A stretch of 64,000 bases of DNA from Burkholderia territorii (GCF_902833055.1 NZ_CADFEJ010000009.1:62001-126000); one strand, 5' to 3'; counted from the stretch's first letter, positions 33,393-42,776 are shown. The notes: generated by a model from the sequence alone, not told the origin. A program made the numbers and translations.

Positions 33393-34607
33393 TCAGACGA
33401 TTTGCAACAGCAGGCCCTTCAGATATTCGCCTTCCGGGAACGCGGCGAGCAGCGGGTGGTCGACGCCCGCACCCAGCCGCTTCAGGATCCGCGCGTCGAC
33501 CTTCGCGTCGGCCGCCGCGCCCGCGACGATCTTCTGGAACAGATCCATGTCGATCGCGCCCGAGCACGAGTACGTGAACAGCAGGCCGCCCGGACGCAGC
33601 AGCCGGAAGCCGCTCAGGTTGATGTCCTTGTATGCGCGCGATGCGCGCTCGACGCTGTCGCGGGTCGGCGCGAACTTCGGCGGATCGAGCACGATCAGGT
33701 CGAAGCGCTCGCCTTCGTCGACGAGGCGGCGCAGCGTCTTGAACGCGTCCGCGTCGAGCCAGGTCGCGCGTTCGGCGTCGAAGCCGTTGGCCACGACGTT
33801 CTGTTGCGCGAGCGCGAGCGCGTCGCCCGACGAGTCGATCGACACCACGCGTTTCGCGCCGCCCTTGAGCGCCGCGAGCGAGAAGCCGCCCGTGTAGCAG
33901 AAGCAGTTGAGCACGTCGCGGCCGGCCGCGTATTGCGCGACGAGCGCGCGGTTGTCGCGCTGGTCGACGTAGAAGCCCGTCTTGTGGCCGTGCGGCACGT
34001 CGACGTGATAACGCACGCCGTTTTCGTTCGCGATCAGCGTCGCGGGCGGCGCGTCGCCGGCGAGCACGCCGGTCGTCTGCGCGAGCCCTTCCTTGTCGCG
34101 GATCGACACGTCCGAGCGCTCGTACACGTTCGGGCAGCCGGTCGCGCCGACGAGTGCCGCGACGATCGCGTCCTTCCACGCGTCGACGCCCGCGGCCATG
34201 AACTGGCACACCAGCTGGCCGCGCGGCGCGGCGCCGGGTGCGGCCGTATCCGCGACGTAATAGTCGACGACCAGCCCGGGCAGCCCGTCGGCTTCGCCGA
34301 ACACGAGCCGCACCGCGCCCGTGCCCGACACCATCGACGTGCGGTGCGCGACCGCACGCTGCACGCGGCGCTTGAAGAATGCGTGATCGATCGGCTCGTT
34401 CTCGTCGAAGCTCCACACGCGCACGCGGATCTGCGACTGCGGGCTGTACGCGCCGCGCGCGAGAAAGCGTCCGTCGTGCGCGCGCACGATCACGGTGGCG
34501 CCGGGCGCGGGCGTGCCGTCGACGCGGTCGATCGCATTGGCGTAGATCCACGGATGCCGGCGCAGCAGCGATTTGTCCCTGGACGGTCTGAGTGTGACGG
34601 TTTGCAT
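33393..34607 (-). CDS. rlmI: 23S rRNA (cytosine1962-C5)-methyltransferase RlmI
   Basis: 404 residues. N-terminal PUA-like part (TLRPSRDKSLLRRHPWIYANAI), then a SAM methyltransferase domain: VLNCFCYTGGFSLAALKGGA, the acidic SAM contact VVSIDSS, and catalytic DLIVLDPPKFAPTRD. It should methylate C1962 of 23S rRNA. The frame is open upstream to 34874, but the ATG at 34607 starts the conserved protein. Confidence 0.93.
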   Translation of the reverse strand: MQTVTLRPSRDKSLLRRHPWIYANAIDRVDGTPAPGATVIVRAHDGRFLARGAYSPQSQIRVRVWSFDENEPIDHAFFKRRVQRAVAHRTSMVSGTGAVRLVFGEADGLPGLVVDYYVADTAAPGAAPRGQLVCQFMAAGVDAWKDAIVAALVGATGCPNVYERSDVSIRDKEGLAQTTGVLAGDAPPATLIANENGVRYHVDVPHGHKTGFYVDQRDNRALVAQYAAGRDVLNCFCYTGGFSLAALKGGAKRVVSIDSSGDALALAQQNVVANGFDAERATWLDADAFKTLRRLVDEGERFDLIVLDPPKFAPTRDSVERASRAYKDINLSGFRLLRPGGLLFTYSCSGAIDMDLFQKIVAGAAADAKVDARILKRLGAGVDHPLLAAFPEGEYLKGLLLQIV

Positions 34608-34683
34608 GATCGGATCGAAAGAGGCCGCGGCGGGTGCCGGCCGTGGCCGGCCGCCGTGCGCGGCGGGTATGGCGGGATGCGCG

Positions 34684-35604
34684 TCAGTCGCGCTTCTTCG
34701 CGCGCGGATGCGCGCTGTCGTAAATTTTCGCGAGATGCTGGAAGTCGAGCGACGTATAAACCTGCGTCGCGGCGACGCTCGCGTGGCCCAGCAGCTCCTG
34801 CACCGCGCGCAGGTCGCCGCTCGACTGCAGCACGTGCGTGGCGAACGAGTGGCGCAGCACGTGCGGATGGACATTGGCGGGAATGCCCGCGCTCAGCGCC
34901 GCGCGCTTCACGCGGTCGCGCACGACGCCCGGTGCCATCCGGTTGCCGCGCACGGACACGAACAGCGGATGCGGATCGTGCTTCACGAATTCGTCGCGCA
35001 CCGCGAGCCACGCGTTGAGTGCGTCGATCGCCTTGCGGCCGACCGGCACCTTGCGTTCCTTGTTGCCCTTGCCGCGCACGGTGACTTCCGCTTCGGCGAG
35101 ATCGAGCCAGCCCGCCGAGCGGTAGCCGTCCGCCTCCGTATACCTGACGTCGAGCCCGACCAGTTCGGCCAGGCGCAGCCCGGACGAATAGAACAGCTCG
35201 AGGATCGCGTGATCGCGGATGCCCTCGGTCGTGCCGGCGAGCGGCGCGTCCATCAGTGCCGCTGCGTCGTCGACCGACAGCGCCTTCGGCAGGGTTTTCG
35301 GGCGCTTCGGCGCGCGCACCGCGGCGACGGGGTTCGCGGGCATCTCGATGCGCTGCGCGAGCCAGCGGTAGAACGCGCGCCACGCGGACAGCCGGTGCGA
35401 GATCGAGCGCGCGGACAGCCCGCCGGCATGCGCGCGGGCGACCGCGCCGCGCATGTCGGCGGCCGTGAGCGCATCGAGCGGGCGGCCGGCGGCGAGCTTC
35501 TTCAGTTCGTCGAGTTCGTGCGTGTACGCGCGCAGCGTGTGTTCCGACAGCTGCCTGACGTGCTTCAGGTTCGACAGGTAGGCGGCGATCGGATCGTCGG
35601 TCAT
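34684..35604 (-). CDS. xerC: Tyrosine recombinase XerC
   Basis: 306 residues. SAM-like N-domain, then the catalytic domain with Arg in SSGLRLAELVGLD, Lys in VRGKGNKERKVP, HxLRH in HPHVLRHSFATH, and nucleophile Tyr in AATQVYTSLDF. With XerD it resolves chromosome dimers at dif. Its place directly after dapF and a DUF484 gene is the classical proteobacterial dapF-DUF484-xerC order, which separates it from phage integrases. Confidence 0.96.
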   Translation of the reverse strand: MTDDPIAAYLSNLKHVRQLSEHTLRAYTHELDELKKLAAGRPLDALTAADMRGAVARAHAGGLSARSISHRLSAWRAFYRWLAQRIEMPANPVAAVRAPKRPKTLPKALSVDDAAALMDAPLAGTTEGIRDHAILELFYSSGLRLAELVGLDVRYTEADGYRSAGWLDLAEAEVTVRGKGNKERKVPVGRKAIDALNAWLAVRDEFVKHDPHPLFVSVRGNRMAPGVVRDRVKRAALSAGIPANVHPHVLRHSFATHVLQSSGDLRAVQELLGHASVAATQVYTSLDFQHLAKIYDSAHPRAKKRD

Positions 35605-35617
35605 CGCGGGCGGTGGA

Positions 35618-36343
35618 TCAGTGCGGCAGCAGGCGCGTAAGCGCCGCGCTCGCGAGCGTTGCGATCTGCGCGAGGAAGTCGGTCGCCATCCCGTCGTGGA
35701 AGCGGCGCGGATCGGGCGAGCCGAGCACGAGCAGGCCGAACGCCGGCGCGTCGGTGCCGGCGAGCGGCGCGCGCAGCGCGAGCAGCGCGACCGACGTGGC
35801 CGCGCCGTCGCCGGCCGGCGCGGCTTCGGCGCCTTCCGTCGCGGTCGCGGCCGGTGCCGGAAGCGCGGGCGCGAGCCACTGGGCCGCTTCGAAGCCTGTG
35901 TTCGCGCCGCAATACGGCGTCGACAGCCCGTTCGCGAACAGGCGCACTTCCTCGCCGACCTGGCGCGCGAAATCGGCCTGCGCGTAGGTGTCGGCGACGT
36001 CCCACACGCGCAGCGCCGTCTGCGGCACGTCGAACACGTCGGCGATGCCTTCGGCGATCGTGCGCGGCAGCGCGTACGGGTCGCGTTCCGCGATCACGCG
36101 CGCCGTCCAGCGGCTGAACTTCGCGGACAGGCTGTCGTTCTCGTGGCCGTAGCGCACCAGTTCGGCGAGCCGGCGCTCGAGATGCTTGTTCTTGTCGCGC
36201 AGCATCTCCATCTGCCGCTCCTGCAGCGAGATCGCGGCCTTGCCGTGCGGGTTCGCGAGACGGATCGTCGCGAGCAGTTCCGCGTGTTGCGCGAAGAATT
36301 CGGGATTGGCGAGCAGGTAGTCGGCGACTTCGCGATCGTTCAT
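35618..36343 (-). CDS. DUF484 (GAF-like) protein
   Basis: 241 residues, function unknown. Opens MNDREVADYLLANPEFFAQHAELLATIRL, a family signature, then a coiled coil (LQERQMEMLRDKNKHLERRL) and a GAF-like domain ending GLLVLGSPDPRRFHDGMATDFLAQ. It is conserved between dapF and xerC in many proteobacteria. 13 bases upstream of xerC. Confidence 0.9.
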   Translation of the reverse strand: MNDREVADYLLANPEFFAQHAELLATIRLANPHGKAAISLQERQMEMLRDKNKHLERRLAELVRYGHENDSLSAKFSRWTARVIAERDPYALPRTIAEGIADVFDVPQTALRVWDVADTYAQADFARQVGEEVRLFANGLSTPYCGANTGFEAAQWLAPALPAPAATATEGAEAAPAGDGAATSVALLALRAPLAGTDAPAFGLLVLGSPDPRRFHDGMATDFLAQIATLASAALTRLLPH

Positions 36344-36379
36344 GTGGCTGGAGCGTTCAGTTATCAGGACGTTGAAGGG

Positions 36380-37249
36380 TCAGACGTTCAGGTCGATCTC
36401 GCCTTCGAACACGGTCGCGGCGGGCCCGGCCATCATGAGCGCGGCGGATTCGTCGCGCGCGCCGTCCCAGCTGATCGTCAGCGTGCCGCCGTGCGTGTGC
36501 ACGGTCACCGGCGAATCGAGCAGGCCGCGCCGGATGCCGGCCGCCACCGCCGCGCACGCGCCGGTGCCGCACGCGAGCGTCTCGCCCGCGCCGCGCTCGT
36601 ACACGCGCAGCTTCACTTCGTGGCGCGACACGATCTGCATGAAGCCGGCGTTCACCCGCTGCGGGAAGCGGGCGTGACGCTCGATCAGCGGGCCTTCGTC
36701 GAGCACCGGCCACGCTTCGGCATCGTCGACGACCTGCACCGCGTGCGGGTTGCCCATCGACACCGTCGAGATCCAGCGCGTATGGCCGCCGACGTCGAGC
36801 GGCCACAGCGTGTCGTTGCCATCGGCGCGGCCGTCGAGCCCCGACGCGTCGAACGGCACGTGCGCCGGCGCGAACACGGGTGCGCCCATGTCGACGACGA
36901 CTTCGCCGTCGTCCTGCATCGTCAGCGTGATCAAGCCCTTCATCACCTGTACGCGCACGCTGCGCTTGTCGGTCAGGCCGCGGTCGCGGACGAATTTCAC
37001 GAAGCAGCGCGCGCCGTTGCCGCAATGTTCGACCTCGCCGCCGTCGCAATTGAAGATCCGGTACTTGAAATCCGCGCCGTCGACGGTCGGCTTCTCGACG
37101 AGCAGCAGTTGATCTGCGCCGATGCCGAAGTGTCGGTTGGCGAGCGCGCGCACCTGCGCGTCGGTGAGCGGCGGCAGCGCGCGCGAATAGCTGTCGAGCA
37201 CGACGAAGTCGTTGCCCGCGCCGTGCATCTTGGTGAACGAGAGTTTCAC
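36380..37249 (-). CDS. dapF: Diaminopimelate epimerase
   Basis: 289 residues. Interconverts LL- and meso-diaminopimelate for lysine and peptidoglycan. Two catalytic Cys are visible: C in [11 protein letters not shown] near residue 80 and C in [10 protein letters not shown] near 225. Opens with [18 protein letters not shown]. Co-directional with DUF484 and xerC. Confidence 0.97.
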   Translation of the reverse strand: MKLSFTKMHGAGNDFVVLDSYSRALPPLTDAQVRALANRHFGIGADQLLLVEKPTVDGADFKYRIFNCDGGEVEHCGNGARCFVKFVRDRGLTDKRSVRVQVMKGLITLTMQDDGEVVVDMGAPVFAPAHVPFDASGLDGRADGNDTLWPLDVGGHTRWISTVSMGNPHAVQVVDDAEAWPVLDEGPLIERHARFPQRVNAGFMQIVSRHEVKLRVYERGAGETLACGTGACAAVAAGIRRGLLDSPVTVHTHGGTLTISWDGARDESAALMMAGPAATVFEGEIDLNV

Positions 37250-37439
37250 AGGGTCCGGAATTCCATGGCGAACAGGGCGGTCGGCACGGTGGACGTGCGA
37301 GCCGGCCTCGCGGGCCGCGTCGTTCGTCGTGCTGATCTCAACCGCAAATGATACATGCAGCCGACAGGGGCGTCCTGCGCTGCGCGGGGTGTCGTTCGGG
37401 GCGCAGGCACGCCTCTGACGGCGCGCCCGCGGGTTCGAC

Positions 37440-38324
37440 TCAGTAGAGGCTCGGCTCGCCGGGCGGGCGCGTCTTGAAGCGCTTGTGCACCCAGTAATAC
37501 TGCTCGGGCATCAACGGAATCTGCTCCTCGAGGAATTCGTTCATCCGCCGTGCGTCGAGATCGTCGTCGCCGGTCGGGTAGTTGTCCCACGGCTTGAATA
37601 CCTTGAGCCGGTAGCCCTTGTAGTTCGGCAGCACCTCGCCGATGAACGGCACGACCTGCGCGCGGCCCGTTTTCGCGAGCCGGCCGACGGCCGTCAGCGT
37701 GCACGCCGGCACGCCGAAGAAGGGCACGAACGTCGAATTGCGCAGGCCGTAGTCCATGTCGGCGCCGAGCATCACGGGCTTGCGGTCGCGCAGCCAGCGC
37801 AGCACGACGCGCGCGCTGTCCGCGCGGCCGACCATCTCCGCGTCGAAGCGCCCGCGGGCCTTCTTCGCCTCTTCCTCGAGCACGGCATTCGAGAACGGCT
37901 GGTACAGCGACCCGCAGCGGCGCTGCAGCGAACGGTTCAGCCAGATCGAGCCGGCTTCGATGCCGACGAAATGCAGGCCCAGGAACAGCGTCGGCGGCAG
38001 GTCCGGATCGGTGAGGTCGACGGCGCTGTCGACCTGGATCAGCTTCGCGAGCTTGCGCTCGGAACCGAACCACTGGACGCTGCGCTCGACGTAGCTGCGG
38101 ATCGCGTGGCGGAAATGCCGGCCGGCCACTTCTTCGCGCCGCTCGTCGCTCCAGTCGGGGAAGCAGAGTTTCAGATTGGTGTGTACGATGCGCTTTCGCC
38201 GGCTGGGAATCTGGTACAGCAGCCAGCCGAGGCCGTCGCCGAACCGTGCGGTCAGGCCGTACGGCAGCAGGGCGAGCAGCTTCAGCAAGCCGATGGCGAG
38301 GTGCGTGCCGAGGCGGCCTAGCAT
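37440..38324 (-). CDS. lpxL: LpxL/HtrB-type lipid A acyltransferase
   Basis: 294 residues. One N-terminal membrane helix ([17 protein letters not shown]). The catalytic dyad is HFVGIE (His-x4-Glu), as in E. coli LpxL, followed by a positively charged patch and [21 protein letters not shown]. It adds a secondary acyl chain to lipid A at the inner membrane. Burkholderia has several paralogues, so the exact position acylated is uncertain. The ATG at 38324 is chosen; the longer frame is not protein-like. Confidence 0.87.
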   Translation of the reverse strand: MLGRLGTHLAIGLLKLLALLPYGLTARFGDGLGWLLYQIPSRRKRIVHTNLKLCFPDWSDERREEVAGRHFRHAIRSYVERSVQWFGSERKLAKLIQVDSAVDLTDPDLPPTLFLGLHFVGIEAGSIWLNRSLQRRCGSLYQPFSNAVLEEEAKKARGRFDAEMVGRADSARVVLRWLRDRKPVMLGADMDYGLRNSTFVPFFGVPACTLTAVGRLAKTGRAQVVPFIGEVLPNYKGYRLKVFKPWDNYPTGDDDLDARRMNEFLEEQIPLMPEQYYWVHKRFKTRPPGEPSLY

Positions 38325-38406
38325 GCGAAGTCTCCGTGAGGCCGGCAGGCCGGCACGTTGCGAACAGGGGGGTAGGACAGCGGAAGATGCAGCACGGGCG
38401 GCGCTC

Positions 38407-38434
38407 TGTGACAATTCACGAAAGCCGCTATAAT
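38407..38434 (+). promoter_or_regulatory. metK promoter
   Basis: Perfect TATAAT at 38429-38434 with TGTGAC at 38407-38412 as -35 (16-base spacer). GTGA-CAAT-TCAC (38408-38419) is an inverted repeat between the two elements and could be an operator. Predicted transcription start ~38441. Confidence 0.65.
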
Positions 38435-38436
38435 AC

Positions 38437-38524
38437 GGGCTTCGCCGAGTTAACTGACAACTTGCGGGGCGAAGCCGGCTGGCGCGAAGCGCGCTGCCCG
38501 GTCCTGGTAATCCGCTAAAGCGTC
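38437..38524 (+). promoter_or_regulatory. Candidate SAM-II-like aptamer in the metK leader
   Basis: P1 is GGGCTTCGCC (38437-38446) with GGGCGAAGCC (38467-38476). Its loop GAGTTAACTGACAACTTGCG parallels the metXS aptamer loop (GA.TT..CTGAC...TTGCG). After an extra GC hairpin comes AATCCGCTAAAGCGTC with the conserved GCTAAA. Loop GAC can pair with GTC, at the same offsets as the reference SAM-II fold. It differs from consensus at the loop U-tract (GAGTT, not GATTT) and the start site trims P1 to 7 bp, so this is a candidate only. Confidence 0.5.
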
Positions 38525-38589
38525 GCCGCTTCAGGCCCAACGAAGCTGGCTACGTGAAACCAACCGTAACCACACAGGAGCCTGAAAAA

Positions 38590-39777
38590 GTGGCAAACGA
38601 TTATCTCTTCACGTCCGAATCCGTCTCCGAAGGCCATCCGGACAAGGTCGCGGACCAAATCTCGGACGCGATTCTCGACGCCATCCTCGAGCAGGACAAA
38701 TACTCCCGCGTTGCAGCCGAAACGCTGTGCAACACGGGTCTCGTCGTTCTGGCCGGTGAAATCACCACGACGGCCAACATCGACTACATCCAGATCGCGC
38801 GCGACACCATCAAGCGCATCGGCTACGACAACACCGACTACGGCATCGACTACAAGGGTTGCGCGGTGCTGGTCGCGTACGACAAGCAGTCGCCTGACAT
38901 CGCGCAAGGCGTCGATCGCGCGCACGACGACAACCTCGATCAAGGCGCGGGCGACCAGGGCCTGATGTTCGGTTACGCATGCGACGAAACGCCGGAGCTG
39001 ATGCCGCTGCCGATCTACCTGTCGCACCGTCTCGTCGAGCGCCAGGCGAGCCTGCGCCGCGACGGCCGCCTGCAGTGGCTGCGCCCGGACGCGAAGTCGC
39101 AGGTGACGGTCCGCTACGTCGACGGCAAGCCCGATTCGATCGATACCGTCGTGCTGTCGACGCAGCACGCACCGGACATCGAACTGCCGGCACTGCGCGA
39201 AGCCGTGATCGAGGAAATCATCAAGCCGACGCTGCCGGCCGAGCTGATCAAGGGCGACATCAAGTTCCTGGTGAACCCGACCGGCCGGTTCGTGATCGGC
39301 GGCCCGCAGGGCGACTGCGGCCTGACGGGCCGCAAGATCATCGTCGACACCTACGGCGGTGCCGCACCGCACGGCGGCGGCGCGTTCTCGGGCAAGGATC
39401 CGTCGAAGGTCGACCGTTCGGCTGCGTATGCCGGCCGTTACGTCGCGAAGAACATCGTCGCGGCAGGCCTCGCATCGCGCGCGCTGATCCAGGTGTCGTA
39501 CGCGATCGGCGTCGCCGAGCCGACTTCGGTGATGGTCAATACGTTCGGCACGGGCCGCGTGTCGGATGCGGTGATCACGAAGCTCGTGCGCGAGCATTTC
39601 GACCTGCGTCCGAAGGGCATCATCAAGATGCTCGACCTGCTGCGCCCGATCTACGAGAAGACGGCAGCTTACGGCCACTTCGGCCGCGAAGAGCCGGAAT
39701 TCTCGTGGGAAGCGACCGACAAGGCGCTCGCACTGGCCGAAGCGGCCGGCGTGGAGCCGACGGCTCGCGTCGCGTAA
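38590..39777 (+). CDS. metK: S-adenosylmethionine synthase
   Basis: 395 residues; makes SAM from methionine and ATP. Starts [23 protein letters not shown]; later [12 protein letters not shown] and [17 protein letters not shown] are the family's two signature motifs. I choose the GTG at 38590, with AGGAG nine bases upstream, over an in-frame ATG at 38554 that would add 12 non-conserved residues. The leader holds a possible SAM-sensing element, which would give product feedback. Confidence 0.97.
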   Translation: MANDYLFTSESVSEGHPDKVADQISDAILDAILEQDKYSRVAAETLCNTGLVVLAGEITTTANIDYIQIARDTIKRIGYDNTDYGIDYKGCAVLVAYDKQSPDIAQGVDRAHDDNLDQGAGDQGLMFGYACDETPELMPLPIYLSHRLVERQASLRRDGRLQWLRPDAKSQVTVRYVDGKPDSIDTVVLSTQHAPDIELPALREAVIEEIIKPTLPAELIKGDIKFLVNPTGRFVIGGPQGDCGLTGRKIIVDTYGGAAPHGGGAFSGKDPSKVDRSAAYAGRYVAKNIVAAGLASRALIQVSYAIGVAEPTSVMVNTFGTGRVSDAVITKLVREHFDLRPKGIIKMLDLLRPIYEKTAAYGHFGREEPEFSWEATDKALALAEAAGVEPTARVA

Positions 39778-39858
39778 GCGTCGTCCTGCCATCGTCGGGC
39801 GTTGGCCCGGCAGCACTCCGCTCGAACCCGTGAAGTATCGATAGTGGTTGCGGCCAAT

Positions 39859-39899
39859 AATGCCCCGTAAGTCGTGGACTTCCGGGGCATTGTCTTTTT
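39859..39899 (+). terminator. metK terminator
   Basis: AATGCCCCG (39859-39867) pairs with CGGGGCATT (39883-39891); inner AAGT/ACTT extends the stem; TTTTT follows at 39895-39899. Confidence 0.88.
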
Positions 39900-40322
39900 C
39901 CCTTCTCAAAACGGCCATCGTGGCCGTTGACGGCGCGCGTTGATTCGTCCCGCTGGCCAACCATCTTCGCGCCGCCGCTTCTCGGGGCGTGTTGTTTTCG
40001 GCTTCGCAGACGAAATACGCGGGACTGTTTCGCCGTGCCGATAGAACACGCCTGCGCGATGACGGGCGAACGATGTACCGACGCGCGGTGAATTCAAATA
40101 TTCAATTTCGTTTCGATTTTCAATCAGGTCATTTATCGATCGGATCGATATTGATCGACGTCACGCTGAGCGATCTATTCACTATCTCTAAATTGTTACA
40201 AATGTTGACATTCGTTGACGTTGACGATCCTGTTTTCGAGAAGTAACTTTTCAAATGACGGGTTGAAGCGAGTTGTGTTCGATCTGTCCGTAAATGGAAA
40301 TCTTAATTTAATGGAGAAAATG
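39900..40322. other. AT-rich upstream region of the RiPP operon
   Basis: No supported gene. Composition changes sharply: 40081-40140 has 21 G/C of 60, in a window that is otherwise strongly GC-rich. An open frame at 39989-40246 is low-complexity chance coding. The region probably holds the operon promoter and its control sites, and marks the left edge of transferred DNA. Confidence 0.6.
40204..40249 (+). promoter_or_regulatory. Candidate promoter with GTTGAC direct repeats before the RiPP precursor
   Basis: GTTGAC occurs three times at 40204, 40214 and 40220. TTGACG (40221-40226) and TAACTT (40244-40249) are spaced 17 bases apart, a plausible -35/-10. The repeats could be a regulator site. 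Motif inspection only. Confidence 0.35.
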
Positions 40323-40472
40323 ATGGAATCGATTCAATCGAGTAATGAAAATGTCGCGGCCGAAGTGATGCGCTCCGAATACAACATCGATATCGCCGTA
40401 CCAGGCGAACCGGCTGATTTCACCGCTATCAATGTCGAGGGCTGCTTGAGCAGCTCCAGCGTGCTTGGCTGA
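40323..40472 (+). CDS. Putative RiPP precursor peptide
   Basis: 49 residues with no recognised family. Starting at 40323 (GGAG six bases upstream), a Glu/Ser/Asn-rich leader runs from MESIQSSNENVAAEVMRSEY to ADFTAINVEG, and the end is CLSSSSVLG. There is a single Cys at position 41, followed by four Ser. The next gene is a radical SAM enzyme, and the operon has a PqqD-like protein that would bind the leader. I infer that the C-terminal segment is the modified core. It lacks the E-x3-Y pair of PqqA and any lanthipeptide or lasso pathway partner. An ATG at 40320 would add one Met. Confidence 0.65.
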   Translation: MESIQSSNENVAAEVMRSEYNIDIAVPGEPADFTAINVEGCLSSSSVLG

Positions 40473-40495
40473 CCCGCGTAGAGATCAGCAGCAGG

Positions 40496-40523
40496 CGGGA
40501 GTGGAGGGTGCCTCCTGCTCCCG
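40496..40523 (+). promoter_or_regulatory. Intercistronic hairpin between precursor and first radical SAM gene
   Basis: CGGGAG-t-GGAGG-gtg-CCTCC-tg-CTCCCG forms an 11-bp stem with one bulge. There is no T run, so it is more likely a partial attenuator or an mRNA-stabilising element that raises precursor over enzyme, as in many RiPP operons. Confidence 0.6.
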
Positions 40524-40542
40524 TCAGGGATGAGAGGCCGTC

Positions 40543-41544
40543 ATGAAAAAAATCGAGGCAATGGATTTTCCGCTGTTCGTTAAATGGTATATCACGCAGC
40601 GATGCAATCTGCGTTGCACGCACTGCTATTTGACGGACTATCAACGCGCTCCCGAATTTAATGAAATTGTGCCGATTATTGATTATCTCGGTGCTCGCGG
40701 CGTTTTCGGAATTGTCTTAATAGGCGGCGAGCCGGTTGCGAGAAACGATCTGGCTGAAATCGTCAGGAGAATCACTTCGCACGGGATGCGGTCGAAAATC
40801 GCGACCAATGCGACATTGGTCGATACCGAGAAGGCGCACGAATTGGTCGACGCAGGTGGCGTGCAGTATCAGGTCAGCCTCGAAAGCCCCGTGGCGGAGG
40901 AAAACGACGCCATTCGCGGCCCCAGGACATTTGCGCGCGCCGTCCGCGGGATTCGGGCGCTGGTCGACGCAGGCGCACGTATTCATCTCGCATTTACCCT
41001 GACCGGGGTCAATTATCGTCGGCTCGAAAGCATGTTCGAACTGGCGGCCGCCTTGGGGGTAACCGGCATCAAGTTGAATGCCTTTATCCCTATTGGGACC
41101 GGTCGATTGCTGGCTCGGCAACACTTGCTGTCACCCGACATGTGTCGAGAAATTGCGGAAGCCATCGTGCATCACTCGTCCCGATTTCCGGGGCTTGATG
41201 TCGAAGGGGGCGCCTTCGTGAAGCGGATACACATCTCGCCGAATCGGTCTTCCTCGGATGCGACTTTCGGATGCGGTGCGGGCACGACGTCGATGATCAT
41301 CAATAGCGATCTCACCGTTTCGGCGTGCGACATGCTCGTCGAAGAGGACCGGACCGAGCAAGCCATCCAGTCGCCTGCGGATATAGACGCGATGTGGCGA
41401 GGTGACGCCTTGTTCCGGCGGTGGCGTGGGCAAGCTCAGGGGGAGCGCACACCGACAATCAGATCGTTCGATGACGTTCATCAACACGGTTGCCATGTCG
41501 CATTCAACGCCTACTCGCGCAATCTCTTTACATCGGAATCGTGA
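40543..41544 (+). CDS. Radical SAM peptide maturase with Twitch-like C-terminus
   Basis: 333 residues. The SAM cluster is C21-x3-C25-x2-C28 in QRCNLRCTHC, with LIGGEP as the SAM-binding motif. Cys244 (FGCGAG), Cys262 (SACDML) and Cys317 (HGCHV) suggest a Twitch-type auxiliary cluster domain rather than full SPASM. Such enzymes install crosslinks or backbone changes in peptides. The substrate is presumably the 49-residue peptide encoded just upstream. GAGAGG lies 5 bases before the ATG. Its stop overlaps the transporter start (TGATG). Confidence 0.85.
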   Translation: MKKIEAMDFPLFVKWYITQRCNLRCTHCYLTDYQRAPEFNEIVPIIDYLGARGVFGIVLIGGEPVARNDLAEIVRRITSHGMRSKIATNATLVDTEKAHELVDAGGVQYQVSLESPVAEENDAIRGPRTFARAVRGIRALVDAGARIHLAFTLTGVNYRRLESMFELAAALGVTGIKLNAFIPIGTGRLLARQHLLSPDMCREIAEAIVHHSSRFPGLDVEGGAFVKRIHISPNRSSSDATFGCGAGTTSMIINSDLTVSACDMLVEEDRTEQAIQSPADIDAMWRGDALFRRWRGQAQGERTPTIRSFDDVHQHGCHVAFNAYSRNLFTSES

Positions 41545-42776
41545 TGGCCGATGAGCTGAAGCGCTGGCGGCGCCTTTGCTATTTACAGGCATGCCTCGCT
41601 CTCGAAGCATTCTCGGCGCCCGTTCTCGTGTTTTTTTACACGTCCTATGCCGGATTCACGTTCGCCCAATACAGCTCGATCATTTCGCTGATCTTCGTTT
41701 TTTTGTGGTTGCTCGAGATTCCGACAGGCGTGCTTGCCGATCGGTATGGCAGAAAGTTCGCGCTGGTGACCGGCAACGTCGTGTATTTCGCCGCGATGGT
41801 TTGTCTGGTCCGCTACGGGCATCGGGCATCGCCGTGGCTGATCGCATTTCTGTTCGCATGCGGGGGGGCACTATCGAATGGAGCATTTCAGGCAATGATG
41901 TTCGACGCGTTCGCCGCATGCGGCCGAGATGCCGACTTTCACACCGTCAATGCTCGTGCGACGAGCGTGTCTTTGTTGTGCGGGGGGGCTGCTTCGGTAG
42001 TCGGTGGCTGGCTTGCGTCGCGCTCCCTCGCATTCCCGATGTATCTCGACATGGGCATTCTCGCCGCATTGACGTTGTCGTTTGCGCTTTGGATTCGCGA
42101 ACCGGTGTACGAGCATCGATCGCGCCGGCCCGGGCTTGTCGAAATCGCGAGAGACGGCATTGCGACCACCATTTCATCCCGCGCTTTGCTGGGAGCCATC
42201 CTCGTAGCGGCTGTCACGTTCGCCTGTCTGCGGGCCGGCTTCAATTTTTATCAGCCGTTGCTGCTAGAGGGCGGCGCAGATGTCGAGGCCATCGGGTGGA
42301 TATTCGCCGCGATGTACGGGTTTTCTTCAGCGGCAGCCTACGTGTTCAGCCACATACGCAAATCCGCGTTGTTGTCCCGTGTCCCGGCGACGGTCTTGAT
42401 TCTCCTGTTCGCGGCGGCGGCTTGCGTGATCACCGTTCCGAATGCTTTCGCTTCGTTGGAATGGGTGTTGTTCTCGATTGCTTGTCACCAGATCGTCCGA
42501 GGCATGTATCCGTCATATGCCGCCTACTTGATTAACCGCTGTTTACCCGCGGGGACAACCAACCGAACCACGATTCTGTCGGCGGCGTCTCTGGTCAGAG
42601 CGGTGTGTGCCGCGGTGTTCTTGTGGGGAAGCGGGATGATCGCGCAACGGATCGGATTCGCGAGCGCGTTCGTCATGTTGAGCGCGTCTACCGCGGTCTT
42701 GATTGGTTTGATTTCACTTTTTCGAGGTGATGTCGATGGCGAACGTATCGTCCCCGTTTCTCCCTCAAACGATTAG
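41544..42776 (+). CDS. MFS transporter of the RiPP operon
   Basis: 410 residues with about 12 hydrophobic helices. The MFS loop signature GVLADRYGRKFALVTGN lies after helix 2. Most likely exports the mature peptide product or gives self-protection. The start ATG overlaps the previous stop; the end overlaps the next gene by 41 bases. The direction of transport and the substrate are inferred from context only. Confidence 0.85.
   Translation: MADELKRWRRLCYLQACLALEAFSAPVLVFFYTSYAGFTFAQYSSIISLIFVFLWLLEIPTGVLADRYGRKFALVTGNVVYFAAMVCLVRYGHRASPWLIAFLFACGGALSNGAFQAMMFDAFAACGRDADFHTVNARATSVSLLCGGAASVVGGWLASRSLAFPMYLDMGILAALTLSFALWIREPVYEHRSRRPGLVEIARDGIATTISSRALLGAILVAAVTFACLRAGFNFYQPLLLEGGADVEAIGWIFAAMYGFSSAAAYVFSHIRKSALLSRVPATVLILLFAAAACVITVPNAFASLEWVLFSIACHQIVRGMYPSYAAYLINRCLPAGTTNRTTILSAASLVRAVCAAVFLWGSGMIAQRIGFASAFVMLSASTAVLIGLISLFRGDVDGERIVPVSPSND

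Noticed and set aside
34684..35604. Phage integrase
   Set aside because: The tyrosine recombinase sits in the dapF-DUF484-xerC context and has XerC length.
39989..40246. Small open frame before the RiPP precursor
   Set aside because: No ribosome binding site and the frame crosses a likely promoter; nothing recognisable in its product.
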